DNA from: Ligula intestinalis
Lineage: Eukaryota > Platyhelminthes > Cestoda > Diphyllobothriidea > Diphyllobothriidae
Length of the DNA: 64,000 nucleotides
NCBI GenBank assembly: GCA_036362985.1
Contig: JAYGXS010000004.1
Location: 4,174,590 to 4,238,589, forward strand
Reading direction: 5' to 3'
Of the stretch, positions 47,101 through 62,100 are shown one piece after another. How positions within the stretch are numbered: position 1 is the stretch's first letter; each line of letters opens with the position of its first letter. The position numbers were made by a program, and so were the translations under genes. The notes below the pieces were generated by a model that was not told where the DNA came from, did not search any database, and saw only the letters and a list, made by a program, of their open reading frames with translations.

Positions 47101-50100
47101 TGAGAACCGACACTTCGGGCACACATTGCCGGGGTTGGACACCTCCATGTATATTCCTAGACTAACACAAGCATCATTTGGAACAACATACCCACTCTTC
47201 TCCACTTCCCTTTCAAAGCGATTAACATTCAAACTTGTATCTGCCGCAAATACTCATTTTGGGCTAAGATAGGACTCGGTAGAGCGCGTCGAACGGACCG
47301 TAACAAGGATCACCAAACTACTTCACTCACAGCCCACATCTCAACACAATCTGATTAAAAATGACCTCACACTGTGGACCGACTCTACACTCTACTGAAA
47401 ACAGTTCTTTTACAGAAAGGTTTTATAAATAGGCTAATAAAACGATCTCATGCGGAATAAACATCAGCAAGAATCGTCATAAACTTCACTTTATGAGGAA
47501 GTCTAGCAAGCAGCCGCTTTAAGAGTAAAGAGGTTGATTGAAAAGTGTTGACAGAAAGTCAATGGGGAGTATGCAGGGTTCTGTTTTCAGGAAGGTGCGA
47601 GTTTGCTTTGCATGCTAACTGTCTGGAAAGGCTCACTGTTCACAATTTTCGGAGTGCCACTAGCGCACCGATTTCGTACATAACAGTTACTGGTGGCAGG
47701 CTGGTGCCTGAAGATAAATATTGCGTCCGAAATACAAGCTTTACCTGGAGCAAAAACGAATATCAGTGTTCTCATAAAAAATCTGACTTTGAGGGCGAGC
47801 GCACTAGCACCCATACATATCAGTAACCGGGAACATTCGAGTCAGTTATGTATAGCTTTGTCAAATTTCGCGTCCGCAAAAATACAAAATTGTACGCCCC
47901 TGGCACTCCGGTAGCCAATAATACAGCCATGGATACAGTGTCACTGTGAAGTACAATGAACTTCACGTGAGTGCTACCGGGTAGTGTCTCCGAAATTCAT
48001 TACATAAACCTTAGTCTGGGTGTTCAGCAAATAATTAGGCAACCCCATATGCTACGACGGTCTTTTAACTTTGGACAAATGGTCGAGGGTACAACTCAGG
48101 CCCTGTTAAGTTGGGCGAAAAGTATATACTCAAGGAGGACGAACGAGGTAGAGTGGAGGCTTGAACAATTTCAGTCAAGTATAAGAGGACCCCGTAAGCG
48201 TACCTTGTAGGAGATATCCTCTCTGAGTGAAGGCAAATCCACGGTGGCCAGGACGAATTCATTATTACGCGTTTCTCCCTTCCATAGGGCTTTATTTTGG
48301 CTGGAAGGTAAGATACTACTAAACCAGGGACTAAGTGCCAGACCTACCATAGGGTGACCGGATCGCCGGTCTTAGCGTCTATCTCCACTCTGCAGGAGCT
48401 AAAGGGTGAGAGACAAGTTAGTGAACTGTGAAGCCCACACTTTGCGGCAACGACCAGAAAGAGTGAAAAGAAAGACTGGAAGAAAAAGGAGTGAGATGAA
48501 ACCGTTTCACAGAGCGATTCGTTTCAGGATAGCGTCAAAATCTGCTAATGAATGAAAAATGATGGCTGCTTGAAGATAAGCGTAAGGGAATCCCCTATTT
48601 TACCCAGTGCACCTTTAGTAAAACTAAGTAAATTTGCTACTTGCACAGTGTGCTCCTTCCTGACGTCCTTACTCATAAATCTGCTTGCGACCTAGCCATT
48701 ACTTATAAGGATCGATGTTTGCCTAAATGGTCTTCTTGTGACCAAGCTTTGAACCATTCCAAAGACTGAGATTGATACTAATGCCACAAACAGTCTTTAA
48801 GACTTGGAAAGATAGTCCAGTTCAAGAATTAACTATCACTACAACATTGAAAACATAGATGGTCGGAGACATACGTGATTACTTTCCTCGGACAGACTGA
48901 AGTTAAGACCCCGGGGAGCGCTGGGAGGTACATAGGTGAGCTGAGCCCCTCACAACTGCGCCCGGCAGCAGCCCAACATGAACGAAACACACGTGTCGGG
49001 CCTTTCAGCTAATACTCACGCTGTCAGTATGGTAACTAACGCGCTGCCTGATGGCAACTTGTGAATATTTAGTAATTATTCTGCACTAGCTGATGCATTA
49101 ATGAATTAATATTCGCAAAAAATAAACAAGATTACTAGCATGAGTTTTATCGGCGGAAGGTGCCCTTCTGAGCAAAACTGAAAGCAACAACCATCAACTA
49201 GCCAGCCGATATAACGAGACGAAAGCATCACAGGCCAGTGGGAAAGCTGATAATAGACAAAAGTAGTGTTAGGAAGGAAGGAACTACCTCAAACCATACG
49301 CTTAATCCAAGCGTCCAGTGCCCTATCTAACATAAAGCGAATCGAAGAAGACTAACGACTTTTGCAGTTGCTTTTCTGGAAACTGTACCTCAAAGTACAA
49401 AAAAGTAGTTTGTGCTCAGAAACAGAGTGCTTGAGTGTTCGAGTGTGACAAAAGCACATCCCTAACCGGGGCCCCACAAATGAAAAGCCGGAGCAAAACA
49501 AAGACTTCTGTGCCTAGAACGCCGACAAAAGGGGTTAATTCTGATACTTACTTAGTGGCCAGAGTTTGTGAACAGATATAAATGTTTACGGAAAACTTTT
49601 CAGTACATACGCATCCCTGGGAATTTGAAAGATTCAAGACACAGTTTACTACAGAAAATCTGTGAAGTGCCTGATTCTAGGCATAGGAGAGGGAAGAGAA
49701 AATGATGCTGACATTATGGAGCGCGTCTTTACGGCAGATCAGTGCACTGCAAGCCGTAGCTGACAGGGTACCTTAGCTTTTCTCAGGGTTGAGAGTTCGG
49801 CCATAATCGCCCCTCCGTAATGTGGCATTTATGACATTTTCGCCAATTTGAGATTCACGCGCTCTCATATGAAGTGCAGAACAGAGCATTTGTGTCATAC
49901 ATCAACGGGCTGTTTAGTATAGCCAACTAAAGTGCATACGCCCAGCTTTGGTCGCCTTGACTTTACCTCTTCATCGGAACATGGTAGGTTAGGGAGGAGA
50001 TGCTTTGCAAGTCAGTTTCGCTACCAACAAACTTGCGACCAAGCCCTGTCGCAGAGGGCAAGACAGTGGAAGACGTTGCCGTATACGCCAGTGAAACTGT

Positions 50101-53100
50101 CAAAAAAGATTAAACAGGAAGTCGAACACTTATGCTGACTCCTCCAACGCATTTCCATTTAGCCTCTAAGGCCAAGAAGTCGCGTCTCCCGTCATCTGCT
50201 AGACAACATACTTTTCTTCTGCGCGTTTATAACCACAAGCCCGCTCAAAGTTCGCGGAGATTCTAGGCCCACGCGTTCATGAATAGAAAAGACCTGGAAA
50301 TGGGAAAACAAGCACACACTTTAGACCACCTTCCTGTGAGCAAAGCTATCAAAAGAGCACAGCTAATTCAACTCCTAGAGCCTCGTGCGTAGTGAAGTTA
50401 GCTTAGTAGAGTGGGTATGAGGCGAGGGACGAACCTTGAAATCGGTATCAGCACCAGCACGTCGCACCAGGTCAATGCTAGCAACCGTCCATAAGTCCGA
50501 TCCTGCCCACCCATTCGCGTCTTGAGCACTGGTCCAGAGCGTGTCGCTAGTGCTGCACGAAGCAAAAGGAGGATTACAATGATACCGGCAAGAATATTCG
50601 GCGACAGCGTAACAGTCCACTGAAAGACCGCACGCCCACGCGGGGTGAACTTTCTACATACCAGACAACAGAGGACTGTCCACTCAACGCATCCAACTGG
50701 TGGCGACAAGAACTAACCAAACAGTAAAGGATGGGAAGTGAGTTAAATATACAGGAACAGCAGAGGGGAAAGAATGGACAGAGTTCGAGAGGAGAGGAGT
50801 CATGGAAGCCAAGATGAGAAAAAGGAGACCAAATGAGGCACCAACGAACTTTACGGCCCAAAAGCAAAACCAAACCCTGCGGAAGCATCCGTTGGAAAGA
50901 TGGAAGCGAATGTGCCACCCTGAAAAGGTGGTTCGTTTAGAAGTATGCAACATTGTTGCGACAGAAACATGGGCAACTGGGAACGCAGAGAAGCCCCCCA
51001 TCTACCGGATCCAAGTGATCACCAGTTAAGAATCGAAAAAACCGTTTGCAAACCAAAGTCACGCCAATCACACTGCGCTTCCCCGTAAGGCAACTTAATA
51101 GTCTGAAGACTACTCGGGCGGTCCAGAGTAGATTTAAGAAAAAGCTTGACACCAAGGCTAGCATACATGGAACACGGGCGAGCACGTCTTCTAACGCCAG
51201 CGCCAGATGGCCGAGCAATTATCACGCCCGAGTCCATCACGAGTGATGAAAGTTCAGTAGGTCATGACCCGCGGGCCGGCCATCAAGCAATTAGCACAGA
51301 AGAAGACGACTCGATCGCTGGGATAATACGTCTATTCGCCTGACATTTCGAAACCCGCCGTGGATTCATCATCAGAGAAATGTGCAGGAAACACCAGTAG
51401 AAGCGTCACGCAAATAAACGTATTATCCTAGCGATCAAGTCGGCTTCTTCCTAATTACTTCCTGGGACTCGCATGTATTGGCAATTAGCAAAGAAGCGGA
51501 CAACTGTCCTCAATGTAGGGGCAGCTGTTAATTGTCATGTGTATGAATTTCCCATTTCTGCTATGGTCTCTGAGGTCGGATCTGCGACGAAATCTGAGAG
51601 CTCAGCTGCGAAATATACATAACAATTTGCACAAAGGTCTGACCAACGAGCGCGCTATGCAAACTGGAAATAGACGGAATCTCAACTTTCGCTGAATTGG
51701 ACGGATAGAAGATAAACATACAATCATGTGACCCGTCAATGCCGCCAATAAAAAATAGGAGAATAAGACAACGCAAAGTGGATTATTTTATGAAAAACGT
51801 TCGCGGCAAACAGCATGTCCCAGTGACAAGATGGTGACGACAACCGGGCCTGGAATTTTCCATGATGGAACCTGGTTCAGGAACTGAGAGCTACGTATCA
51901 TCCAGGTCTACAGACTCCGGGGCATGAAGGGTGAGCCAACGCATTTAACCTAAAATATACGTATGTTGCCCTTGTTTGTTTTTGCAGCAAAGACTGGAAA
52001 AATCGGCTCCCGCAAAAAGCGTGGGAGCTAATAAAAAACCGGATTAAGATCGGAAAATGGGCTCTTAACTGGAAAAAAGTCAACTAAGTCGAATGGCAAC
52101 TGTCTCAATACAGTCTACTCGTGGTGGAATTCTGACCTTCAGACAAGAACTCCTGCAATCACCAACGTCGATCTCCGAGAAAATTGAACATTTAGGTAGT
52201 ACATTATTCGCTCGCTGACGGTTTATTCGGACCAAAACACTTCACGCTCTCAAGTGAGACTTCCCAGGCAAATCTAACTGCCTGCAAAGCAACGCCAACG
52301 TGCAAACTTTGTATGGAGGTTAAGGCAAGAGACGCACAAAGATTAAGAAGGGTGTGATGTTGTGAAATAGTCTCGTTTGGCATGAAGCCCAACACAGGGT
52401 GCGAGTAATGCACACAGTTTGTCGTCAATTTCCACGATATTTCCGCATGATGTATACACCAAGAGCTGCCCTAGAGACCGGCCAGTGCATTTCTAACCCC
52501 CATCAACGGGACTGAGTGCCCCGCCGAATGATTGACATTCGAATAGTGAGTAAAGTGGCCCAACAGAGCATATTACAAGGCAAGGCGAACAAACACCCAT
52601 GCAAACACACCTTGTAGTCACTGATACCTCGCTCGACCGGCAAGTCGATACTTCCACTGGTCCCCCTCTGTGATGTCGACGACGGACTTCTCCAAAGCCG
52701 TGAACTGACACTAATCGAGGGATTAGGAAACAGGAGTGCTTGTAACTAGGGCTAAACTCCAAGTCCGCAACACAGGTTATGTAATACCAGTACACGCATA
52801 CCAGGTGACGGCATCCTCGTTTGACTCAGAACCAGATTGGGAACGACAGGAGCTGAGAGGAGAAGAGTAGACAAGGGCGTTTGAATCGGAAAAGATCATA
52901 AACAGGGGTAAGGGGACCAGAAGAAGAAGAAGAAAAAGCAGAAAGAAGAAGAAACAAGAGTGGTCAACTCGGGTTTTGATTGAATTAACTAACCTAGCCT
53001 CGATGGGTCCTACCGCTCTAATTGGTACGAAGGCGGCGGCTGTGTCATGGTTGTGAAAAAACATCACAGCAAAGGCGGTCACGCATAAAAAGAACTACCG

Positions 53101-56100
53101 ATATTAGACACTCCTAAAAGAGGAGTTATAGTCCCCATCATAATGGGAAAAAATATTGTGCTTACTAAAGGTGCTAAGCATAAAGTAGACTAGACTTCCC
53201 GTGACAGACTGCTCAAACACCGGCGGAATAAGAGCTTAAGCTGACAAGGTATATCTCTTTGATCTGAGAGGAATTAGCCGGGGAAATCGCCTTCCTTTTG
53301 CTGCGGGCAGGGTCTTGCATGAAACGGTGCAAGCGGGTTAATTGAGGATAGGAAAAATTCCGCAATTTTCTACCTTCCTAAGCCGCCGTAAGGAACACTG
53401 CACTACAAAGTCCAGGGTGAAAACTGCAGAATTGGGAATGAGCAGACGATGGGACAAGGGTGCCAGTATAGACGAGCACAAACCTTAAAGTCGTTACTGC
53501 CAGAGGCTGGTTGTTGTAATTCAATTCTGGCAGTCATCCAGACATCAGGTCGCTGTACAACCTGCGGCTGCTCGGCACTCGTCCATAACGTGTCGCTTGT
53601 GCTATGAAGGTCAAAAATGTCCGAGTCAGTAGTCATCTTCAAGCACACAATGATGCTCTAAATATCGAATAACGGAGGTGAACCAACCAGAGAACAGCCG
53701 ACTGCCTTGACGAGGCGACTGACTGAGCATGGCATGAACTAGTGGGAAGAATAGATCAGAGGCAATTAGTACGGCTGCACAAGGACAGCTTTTTGCAGAG
53801 AGCGAAAAAGGAATAGGATAGACAAGACAATGGGCATTTGAGAAGTGAAGCATCGGTCACTACCGGACGGCACAACCCACTCCTACGCAACATAAACCAG
53901 TGGAAAGAAAAGCCAATATTCAACAGCATGGAATACCAGAACACACTGCGAAGAAGACCCCGCTAATTGGAGAGAGAGAGAGGCTAGCAGTCAGTACTAG
54001 AGACACACACACACACAACTAAATCACATGTACCGGCTGCTGGCATAATCGATGTCTAGCGGTTAATCGCTATCCCGCATGAAGATGGACCAGAAGACCG
54101 TGATATTAGTTAGGTGACCATGGAATGCGAACTGAAAGGGCAAACAGAGACTTGAAAGAAAAGGAACTGTAATGTAGATAGGAGGACCGGAACGGAAGTG
54201 GCTGGCTAGGCATACTGAAAACGACAGAGCCTGGGAGGTCGAGAAGAAACGGCACAGAGAACATACTGACATTAGTGGACGATGGTCAATATGCCTGCAA
54301 AACGGCCATCTTAGCAGAAAGCTTTCCGCCCGAAAAAAAAGCTTTTCAAACATCTAGTCCGAAAGGGTGACGGTTTAATCCGGAAGTCCGATATTTTAAT
54401 TGCTGTAAGTATACGATATAGGTAGGCATGCTATACTTGGGTATGCATCTGTCTGGAGACAGGTGGACAGCATACAGTCCGCCATTTTCCACTTCCTAAC
54501 CCACCATCAACTCTAACAAGGCACACTGTACTACGAGTTGTAGGACGAAAACTGCCGAACTGGGAATGAGCAGGCGATGGGACAAGGGTGCCAGTCTAGA
54601 CGAGCACAAACCTTAAAGTCATTGCTTGCAGAGGCTGGTTGTTGCAAGTCAATTCTGACAGTCATCCAGACGTCAGACCGCTGCACGACCTGCGGCTGCT
54701 CGGCACTCGTCCACAGCGTGTCACTCGTGCTATGAAGACCAAACAATCTCAAGGGATTAGATAAGTTCAAGCACTAGGGGGTGCTCTCAACACTGAACAA
54801 CGGGGTTCAACCCACCAGGTAATCGCAGACTTCCTTGAAGAACCGACTGACTGAGCATGGCATGAGCTAGTGGGAAAAAGGAGAATAAGAACAGCACCAG
54901 AAGAGGAAGAAATGGTGCAGAAGGGCAGCCATTTTCAGAGTGCGAGAAGGGAATAGGACAGAGAGGAAAATGAAGATTTCAAGCACCAATCACTACCGGA
55001 CGACACAACGCGCTCCTAAACAACATTAACGAGTGACAAGAAGAACGACGGTTCAGCAGCGTGGGATAAAAGGACACACTGCGAAAAAGCGCCGAGAAAC
55101 TTGGACATTATGGAGAGATGAAGAAAGTAATGGGCTGGACCACTAATCTTACGTAAACTCGCCTAATTTCGCGATAAGACTGGCTGGAACGAAGACGGCT
55201 ACAATCTTCGGAGGAAAGACGATTTGCCTCTGAAAGGCGAGATTAGGGCGTTTATAGTTGCATGGTGCAGTCTGTATGTGTATGCGATCCACGCCTTTAC
55301 ATCGTATATTTTACCACAATCCAAAGAACGTCTAGTCAGAAAGGATGTGGGTTTCACCCGAACGTCCATCAGTTTCATTGCTGTACCAAAGTTACTTATT
55401 TGATTTAGGTAGGCATATTACGTAATCCAACAAAAATGTGATTCGCAGTTGCGCAAACACACCTTAAAGTCACTGTGTGCCTTGGAGTCGATAGAAATAG
55501 TTGCGGCTACAAATTCTCCGTGCGCCAGCGTCTGATTTGCAGAACTCCACAATTTCGTATTGGAACTAAATTAATCGGATTTGAGTGACTAAGTGCTAGC
55601 AGGTTACCAAAATGGAGCCAGCTCGCCGGTCTTTGGATGTCGAACCATTTCACAGGATCTGCACGTGGGAGACAGAGATCAGATTAGGCCACCGACGATG
55701 TACAGGGAGGAAAGAAGGATTTGAAAAAAAATAAGGAGACTTTAGACTAAAGGTGGTAAAAAAGGAGAGTAGAAAGTGCAAAAGTTTTCATCGGAACACA
55801 ATTTGCAACTCGTTTTTACTAGTTAACTCAAATACGCCTGAAGACCGGTAATATAATAGACATGCGGGAGGAATCAGAATTGATGCCCCTACGCAACGAG
55901 AACGAAAAATACGAAGTACTTTTACAAAGGCGCGATCGTAGAAGTGCTCAGAATGCGTGAGGCGAGACAAGGATGATAATGAAAAGTGCGCGCACAGTTG
56001 GATGATTAAGATATTTGGAGCTAAAATGACCGAATTCACGGAGGGGCCAATCTGAGGGCAATTGTAAAGGATTTGGAAAAATTCGAAAGCTTGGGCGATA

Positions 56101-59100
56101 CGTGGACAGCTCAATTAACTGAATGGAGGTAAAAATAGCAGAGTTCTCTTACGACAGCGTATATTAGTTCAGATAAACAGATGTACTAGCCTAACCAACG
56201 GGAACTAAAAATAGGGTTGATTATCGATAATTTGCCCAAATCGATCGCTGAAATGAGCTAAGGGGCAACAAGGTTGAGAGTAAATGTGAGCTTATTAGGT
56301 GGGCTTCAACCGAGAGATTAAGGTAATACTTATGATCTGCTCTTTTCAGCTATATACAAAAGAGCAAATACCTTTTACTCTAATGGTATAAGAAACGGCG
56401 AGGTTCGATAGCCCCCAAGGATGCGAATCAACTATCACCAGAAACAGAATGTGCCCTTTTCGCTGATACAACACAGTGGGTGATCGTCTTTGTGGCGAGT
56501 ATGTTCGAAGACCGAGAGTCCAGCTGCAATGCTTCCTTCTTTATGGCACTCTCACTAACGAAGGAATCGAGTCGATCTTATTGCAGCTCCATTTGTGTAA
56601 AGAAGACTAGGCCATGTGTGGGCACGCATATATGGGATATTAAGCTTTGCCAGGCACCGCAAAGTTACCCTGCCACAGGAACAAGGTGGGTGGGGGAAAA
56701 TATAGTGCGCTAGCTGAAATTGTTTTCTGTGTTGCCGATACACTCTCTGTCTGTCCTGCATCTAACTGACTGTCCTGCTTTCTCCTTCAGGAAAAACCTA
56801 AGATGAAAACCTTATTTCTTACATTGCCATTTCAAGGTGATCCAGTAAGCGAACTTCTGTAGCTTCACCTGAATGCTGCAATCGCGGGTACATATGCACC
56901 AGCCAAGTTAAGATTTGTATTTTCAAGCACTTTACTTTTTCGCCTTGAAGGCAAGGATAGACTCCAGTTCCAGATCTCATCAATGTGCATCTAAAACTTC
57001 ACATACTCCTGTGGCGCAGGTTACGTTGGTCTAACAACTAGACGGATATCCAAGCGCATGCGGGAACGCCATCCTGCCTGGCTAAACAGAGGCGAGATCA
57101 AGTCAATATCGAGCGCGATTTTGACTCACTTGGTTGACAGCGGTCACGGAGTAGAAGTAAATTAAGCGTTTCGAGTCTTGTATAAAGTGCCAGCGAAACA
57201 CTCCAAGTTCCTGCGTCAACGGAGACCTGCGATGGCAGAAGCCGTCACCATACAACTCACAAACCCGATCTCATTTGCGCAGAGGGCATTCGTAGTGGCC
57301 CTACGGCTCTCGTTGCCGAGAGCAAACTCAAAATCCATCTGCACACCTTCTAGCATGCCAAGAGATGATGAGCAGACAGTGACAACTGGTGTCAAGACGC
57401 CGCGATGACCGGTTGATATGAACTAATTGCAGAACACGTCCCTACTCTCCCTTAATTACGGTTGATTGATTACTTAAACTTTTGATAACTCTACCTCCTT
57501 TATGTCATTGTACATGCGTGACGATGAATTAATCGAAAACGTTCATTCACCTACCTGGACTTTCTGAATGCTTAAATGGGTATCATCGCTGAGCCTCTAA
57601 TTTGTTGATCATCGTACATCAAGGGGCTCAGTCTTTCCTAAAATAACTATATCAGGACACGCAAAGTATCAGGGCAAAGTATGGCTGCGCAAGATGATCC
57701 TCGTCCCCCCTCCCCACCCGCTCAACTATACAATCGATGACAAATCGTTAGTTTCAGGCAAGCTACGGCAAAGAGTCAAAATTGCCTGATAAAGATGGCC
57801 ATAAATAGTGAACCCTAAGAAACCGAAGGAATTCCTACCGCAGGCGCATCAGTAGTATGAACTCTGGAGAGTTGAGAACGCTATAGGGAACCGGAAATTA
57901 TCGGATAATAGCAATTAGAGCAGCCTGAAAGACTAACGTACCCAGTGGACATCAACTGACGGAACCTTTGACAAAAAACGTGGGGCTGACGCTCATAAAA
58001 AACACCGTGGTGAAAAAAACGAGGAAAAAAGACGAAGACGAACGACATTCCCCTGTGAAGGAGCCGTCAACTGCATTTTACAAAAAAGTTTTCGGCGGCA
58101 TGTCTGGAGCCTCCAAAAAGTGGCTGCGACTCCCTTGGAATGAAGGAGCGGAGGAGTGAACTTAGCAGTCCCCATAAAGTCGCAGTATTTAAAATTCCCA
58201 GACAGCATCTGATTGAACTATAGAGGTAAAAAAAAACGGGTGACACCGCGTCAATGCAGGCCGTCAGCGAACCGGCAGGGACTTGGTTCATTAAAAGTGT
58301 CTCGACAGTAGCACTAACTGGACCTACGAGTGAGACGGTGACGAAAGATGACAAATTACATAGTCGAAGGTAGATTAGCATGGCTTACAACAGCCGCGCT
58401 CTAGTTTAGCCGACGTGTTCGCAGATAGTGTAATGTGACCAACAAAAAAACAGCCAAAACCTCATTTTCTGGCAAAAGACCAGGCAATGCAAACAGACAG
58501 ACACACCTTGAAGTCACCGGCTGAGCCAATATCAATTGGTACTGTAGCTACCGAAAAGGAGCCCGAGCTGAGAGTCGAATTCCAGAGTTGTGAACTAGAG
58601 CTGTCGGAGAACACAGTTAATCACGAAAATAAAACGCTGGAGAGAGAGAGATTACCAAACAGGAACCAGTTCCCCAGTCTTCGGATGTTTGACGGGTTCA
58701 CATGATCTAGGATGGTGGACGGATCACAAATGACATCCGATGTAATAATACAACGGATAAGAAAGAAGAAATAAAGGAGCGGGTGGTAGCGGAGATTGGA
58801 AGACGGAACGTTGACTAAAACACCAAACTTGCCACGGAAGGGAGTTTATCGAGATGTGAAGGTGGCAGGGACCCGTTACAGCAGGAATGAGTTACCAGGG
58901 GTCATCTTAGGGCTATAAATCCCAGGCAACCAAAAGTACAGTTATGACACTCTATCAGATCCCTTCCTATTTACAATAAAAATACCCAAGACCTCATTAG
59001 CGGCATTTTTCGTCAAAAAGCAAGAAACACACCTTAAAGTCCCCACTGGAGCCGAAGTCAATGGGCACCATAGCTACCGAAATGGAGCTGGAGGTGAGGG

Positions 59101-62100
59101 TCGAATTCCACAGTTGTACACTAGCACTGTTGGCGAATCACGTAAATAAAATCATCGACAAATTACCAAAGAGGAAGCAATTCGCCAGTCTTCGGGTGTC
59201 TGACGAGTTCGCATGATCTGGCACAGTGAACGGGAGGGAAAAAAGATCCGATTTTCAAAAATGAATGGATCAGAAAGAGAAAAAAACAGAGAAGTGATTG
59301 GCAGCAGAGATTGGAAAAGAGGATACGGATGAGAGCACAAGCACAGTTGAAAGCAGGTGGTGGAGGTAGCGAATACGAAACGCTACAGAACAAAGTGGTC
59401 AGGGGACCTCTGGGAGATAGGAAGCTCAGGCAAGTAAAACCACGATTCTGACAAATAACCGGTTCCGATGTACCCGCAAAAGGAGGGATCTCCCGATAGC
59501 TACTGCGCACTAATACAGCTAGCCCATAGTGGAATCAAGACTGTTAAAATATTGGTTTTCAGACAAGAAGAGACTGCTAGAGTGAAGATGTTAGATATTT
59601 ACAGATATCGGAAAACCGATTGATGCTGACAGTGCGGATGGTTTCACGTTGTGAGTGGAAAATGGTCCCCGACATGTTATTCAATGTGCGGCCCGAGTGT
59701 TTGAACAAGATGAAAGATGTTCGGGTAAAAAGGCGGCCAAATCTAGATTATCCAGCACATAATAAAAGCAGACGGGAGGGTGGATGCAAATGAATCCTCC
59801 AAGCAGGTTCGTGCGGATTGCCAACGGTTTAAAGCTGTGCTTAAGCGTCAATTCCATGCAAATACAAGTATCCCGCCTTTAACTGCCCTCCACTATCAAG
59901 GTACGTGGTTGGGCGAAAAGATTGTGCAAAGGGCAGCATACATGGAAACCCGTATTTTACAATAAACAATTGATCAATGACCAAAAACGCTAGGCTATCA
60001 GGGTCGAATCAAGAGTGCATAAAACGGAAAGGGAAAACAAATCTTAGGCAGTCCTTCCTCCTACGATAAGTGGCTGTGGCGACAGTGCAAAGTCAGATAT
60101 GCTGGAAACGTGAAAACGACTCAGTCAGATAGCGAGGTTATTGAACAGAATGGCGACTGAACTTCAGTGAATTTACTTCTGGAAAGGTTGGTAAAATAGG
60201 TTATTTTGGACAGTAGTTGAGAGTCCATTTGACAAATAGCAAAAGCCTTTCATCTGCAGACGGCCGAAGTCAGTGTGGGCTTCGATAAGCCACTTGCTAC
60301 ACGCTACACAATTCATAAAGCTTCCAGCTTCACTCAATCGGTCTTGCTCATAAAACAGATATCAACGAAACTGAGAAGACGAAGACTCGATCGCTGAGTC
60401 TTCTTCTCAATTGCTTCCTAGGACTCACATGTTCGCTTTTATTGGCAATCAACAAAACTTCCTAAGCTTTGTTTACAATTGTATAAGACCGCCCACCCAT
60501 AAACCTAGCTGAAAAGTCAGGTTTGTAAAATCCTCAATATTGCATTCTTCTTCTTCTTCAAAAAAAAAACTTAGTCCCTTCATTTCGACAATTCCCGAAC
60601 AAGCCCTCAAAATCCCTGTTATCAACTGGCCAGGAGGACGCTATTCGGCTTAATCATTGCTACTTAAATGATATCAGTAAGCATAGCACAACATAACTAC
60701 CAAGTAGGTCTACACGACCATTCGTTACCGGGGTTTCCCTAGTGGTGTTCAGGTTTGCAGTAGATGGACCTAAATCATTACAATGACAGTGGCAGGCACT
60801 GAACTATGACTATGGAAATTAGGAGGTTAGGAGTGGATTGATATTGAAATAACCCTCCATCCTATTTTGTCGATGCATATGGATTTCTACGTAAATCTTA
60901 TGGGGCTCGATAAGTCTAAACGCGAGGCTGAGCATCTAACCTTAAAGTCGCTGGCTTGAGAGACATTGATCGACACCACAGCCGTGCTAAATCCAGCCTC
61001 TACGGATCCCGAGGTCGGCGAGGTCCACAACTTTTGATTGGAACTAGCACAAAACAGGGTAAGATCACAGCACAGCACAGCACTTTACCAGATTGTGGAG
61101 ATTTCGCCTGTAACTGGATGAGGTGCAGGAACGCAGCCCCTTAAAAGAAACATCCAACGGTCAGACGGGTAAAATGTGGGTTGCATAAGCTACTAAAAAG
61201 TTAAGAAAAGTTGGATAAGGCTGTTGAGTGAGTGGAAGAGCAGGCATTTAGCCTGAAGTCAGCACCAGATCATGTCAAACAAACCGTAGTGTAACCATGG
61301 TTAATGACCTTAGGCGATGTTCTCGTCAGGTATACGGGAATAGACGACTTGCGTCGGAGGACAAATGACGCATGACAAACAAGCGTCAGACATTCAGGTA
61401 AGAGCCGAAATGACGCAAGTCCCCAGTTTGTCGTGGACAGGAATTTCATGCAGAGAATTCCGTAAGTTTCGTTATTTATAGAAAATTAACAAAAACTGGA
61501 CGAATTATTTAGACGTGTCCGCAACCAGAAAGGCTACGTCAGCGCGACAGTAGTACTGATGAACTGGGTCGTAACGCTGGCTAACTTTATGTCCCACAGT
61601 ACACCGACTTCAAATTTATTTTAATTACCCTCACGAAAGGTACCTAATAAAGTCGCACATGCATATTGCTTTGTTAACTGGCCGTGTTCATGTAGTAATC
61701 TAGCGAATGATCTGCCACAATGATAGCATAGGTACTAGCAAAAGACCCAGCCAAGTAGGTTTCATCGATTTTGTGACTCTGTATATTAACCTTCGAACTA
61801 GTTTGCTTCAAGTTCGCACAATAGTTAGAAAAAAGGTGCTTAATGAACGTTTTATACCAAAATATTATCTCAATTCAATCACTATCTTACTGTCTTGTAA
61901 AAGTATAAGTAGTAAACTGGTTCGACCCTCCATGCTGTATAAATTACCTAGTTTAATGGATCGCCAAACCTCGATAAGGACAAAACTTCTCAATAATGCA
62001 TGCTGAAGTAAGTAAAATCAATGTTAGGCCAGGGAGCATGTGCAGTAGAGGACGGGCTTTCTAGTTCCTATCATTCACACAGAACCCAGATAGCATGAAT

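Noticed and set aside
50684..51001. 105-codon hydrophobic minus frame
   Set aside because: It overlaps an intron between receptor modules and has no exon C signature or usable donor in the needed phase.
52204..52428. Candidate exon C of module 8 (AVRFAWEVSLES)
   Set aside because: Splice sites can be drawn only with the wrong phase or a very short exon; kept out for lack of support.
54063..54353. Candidate exon C (after an acceptor at about 54,140) for module 6
   Set aside because: No GT donor in phase 2 before the stop; the 53,887-53,945 exon fits position and phase better.
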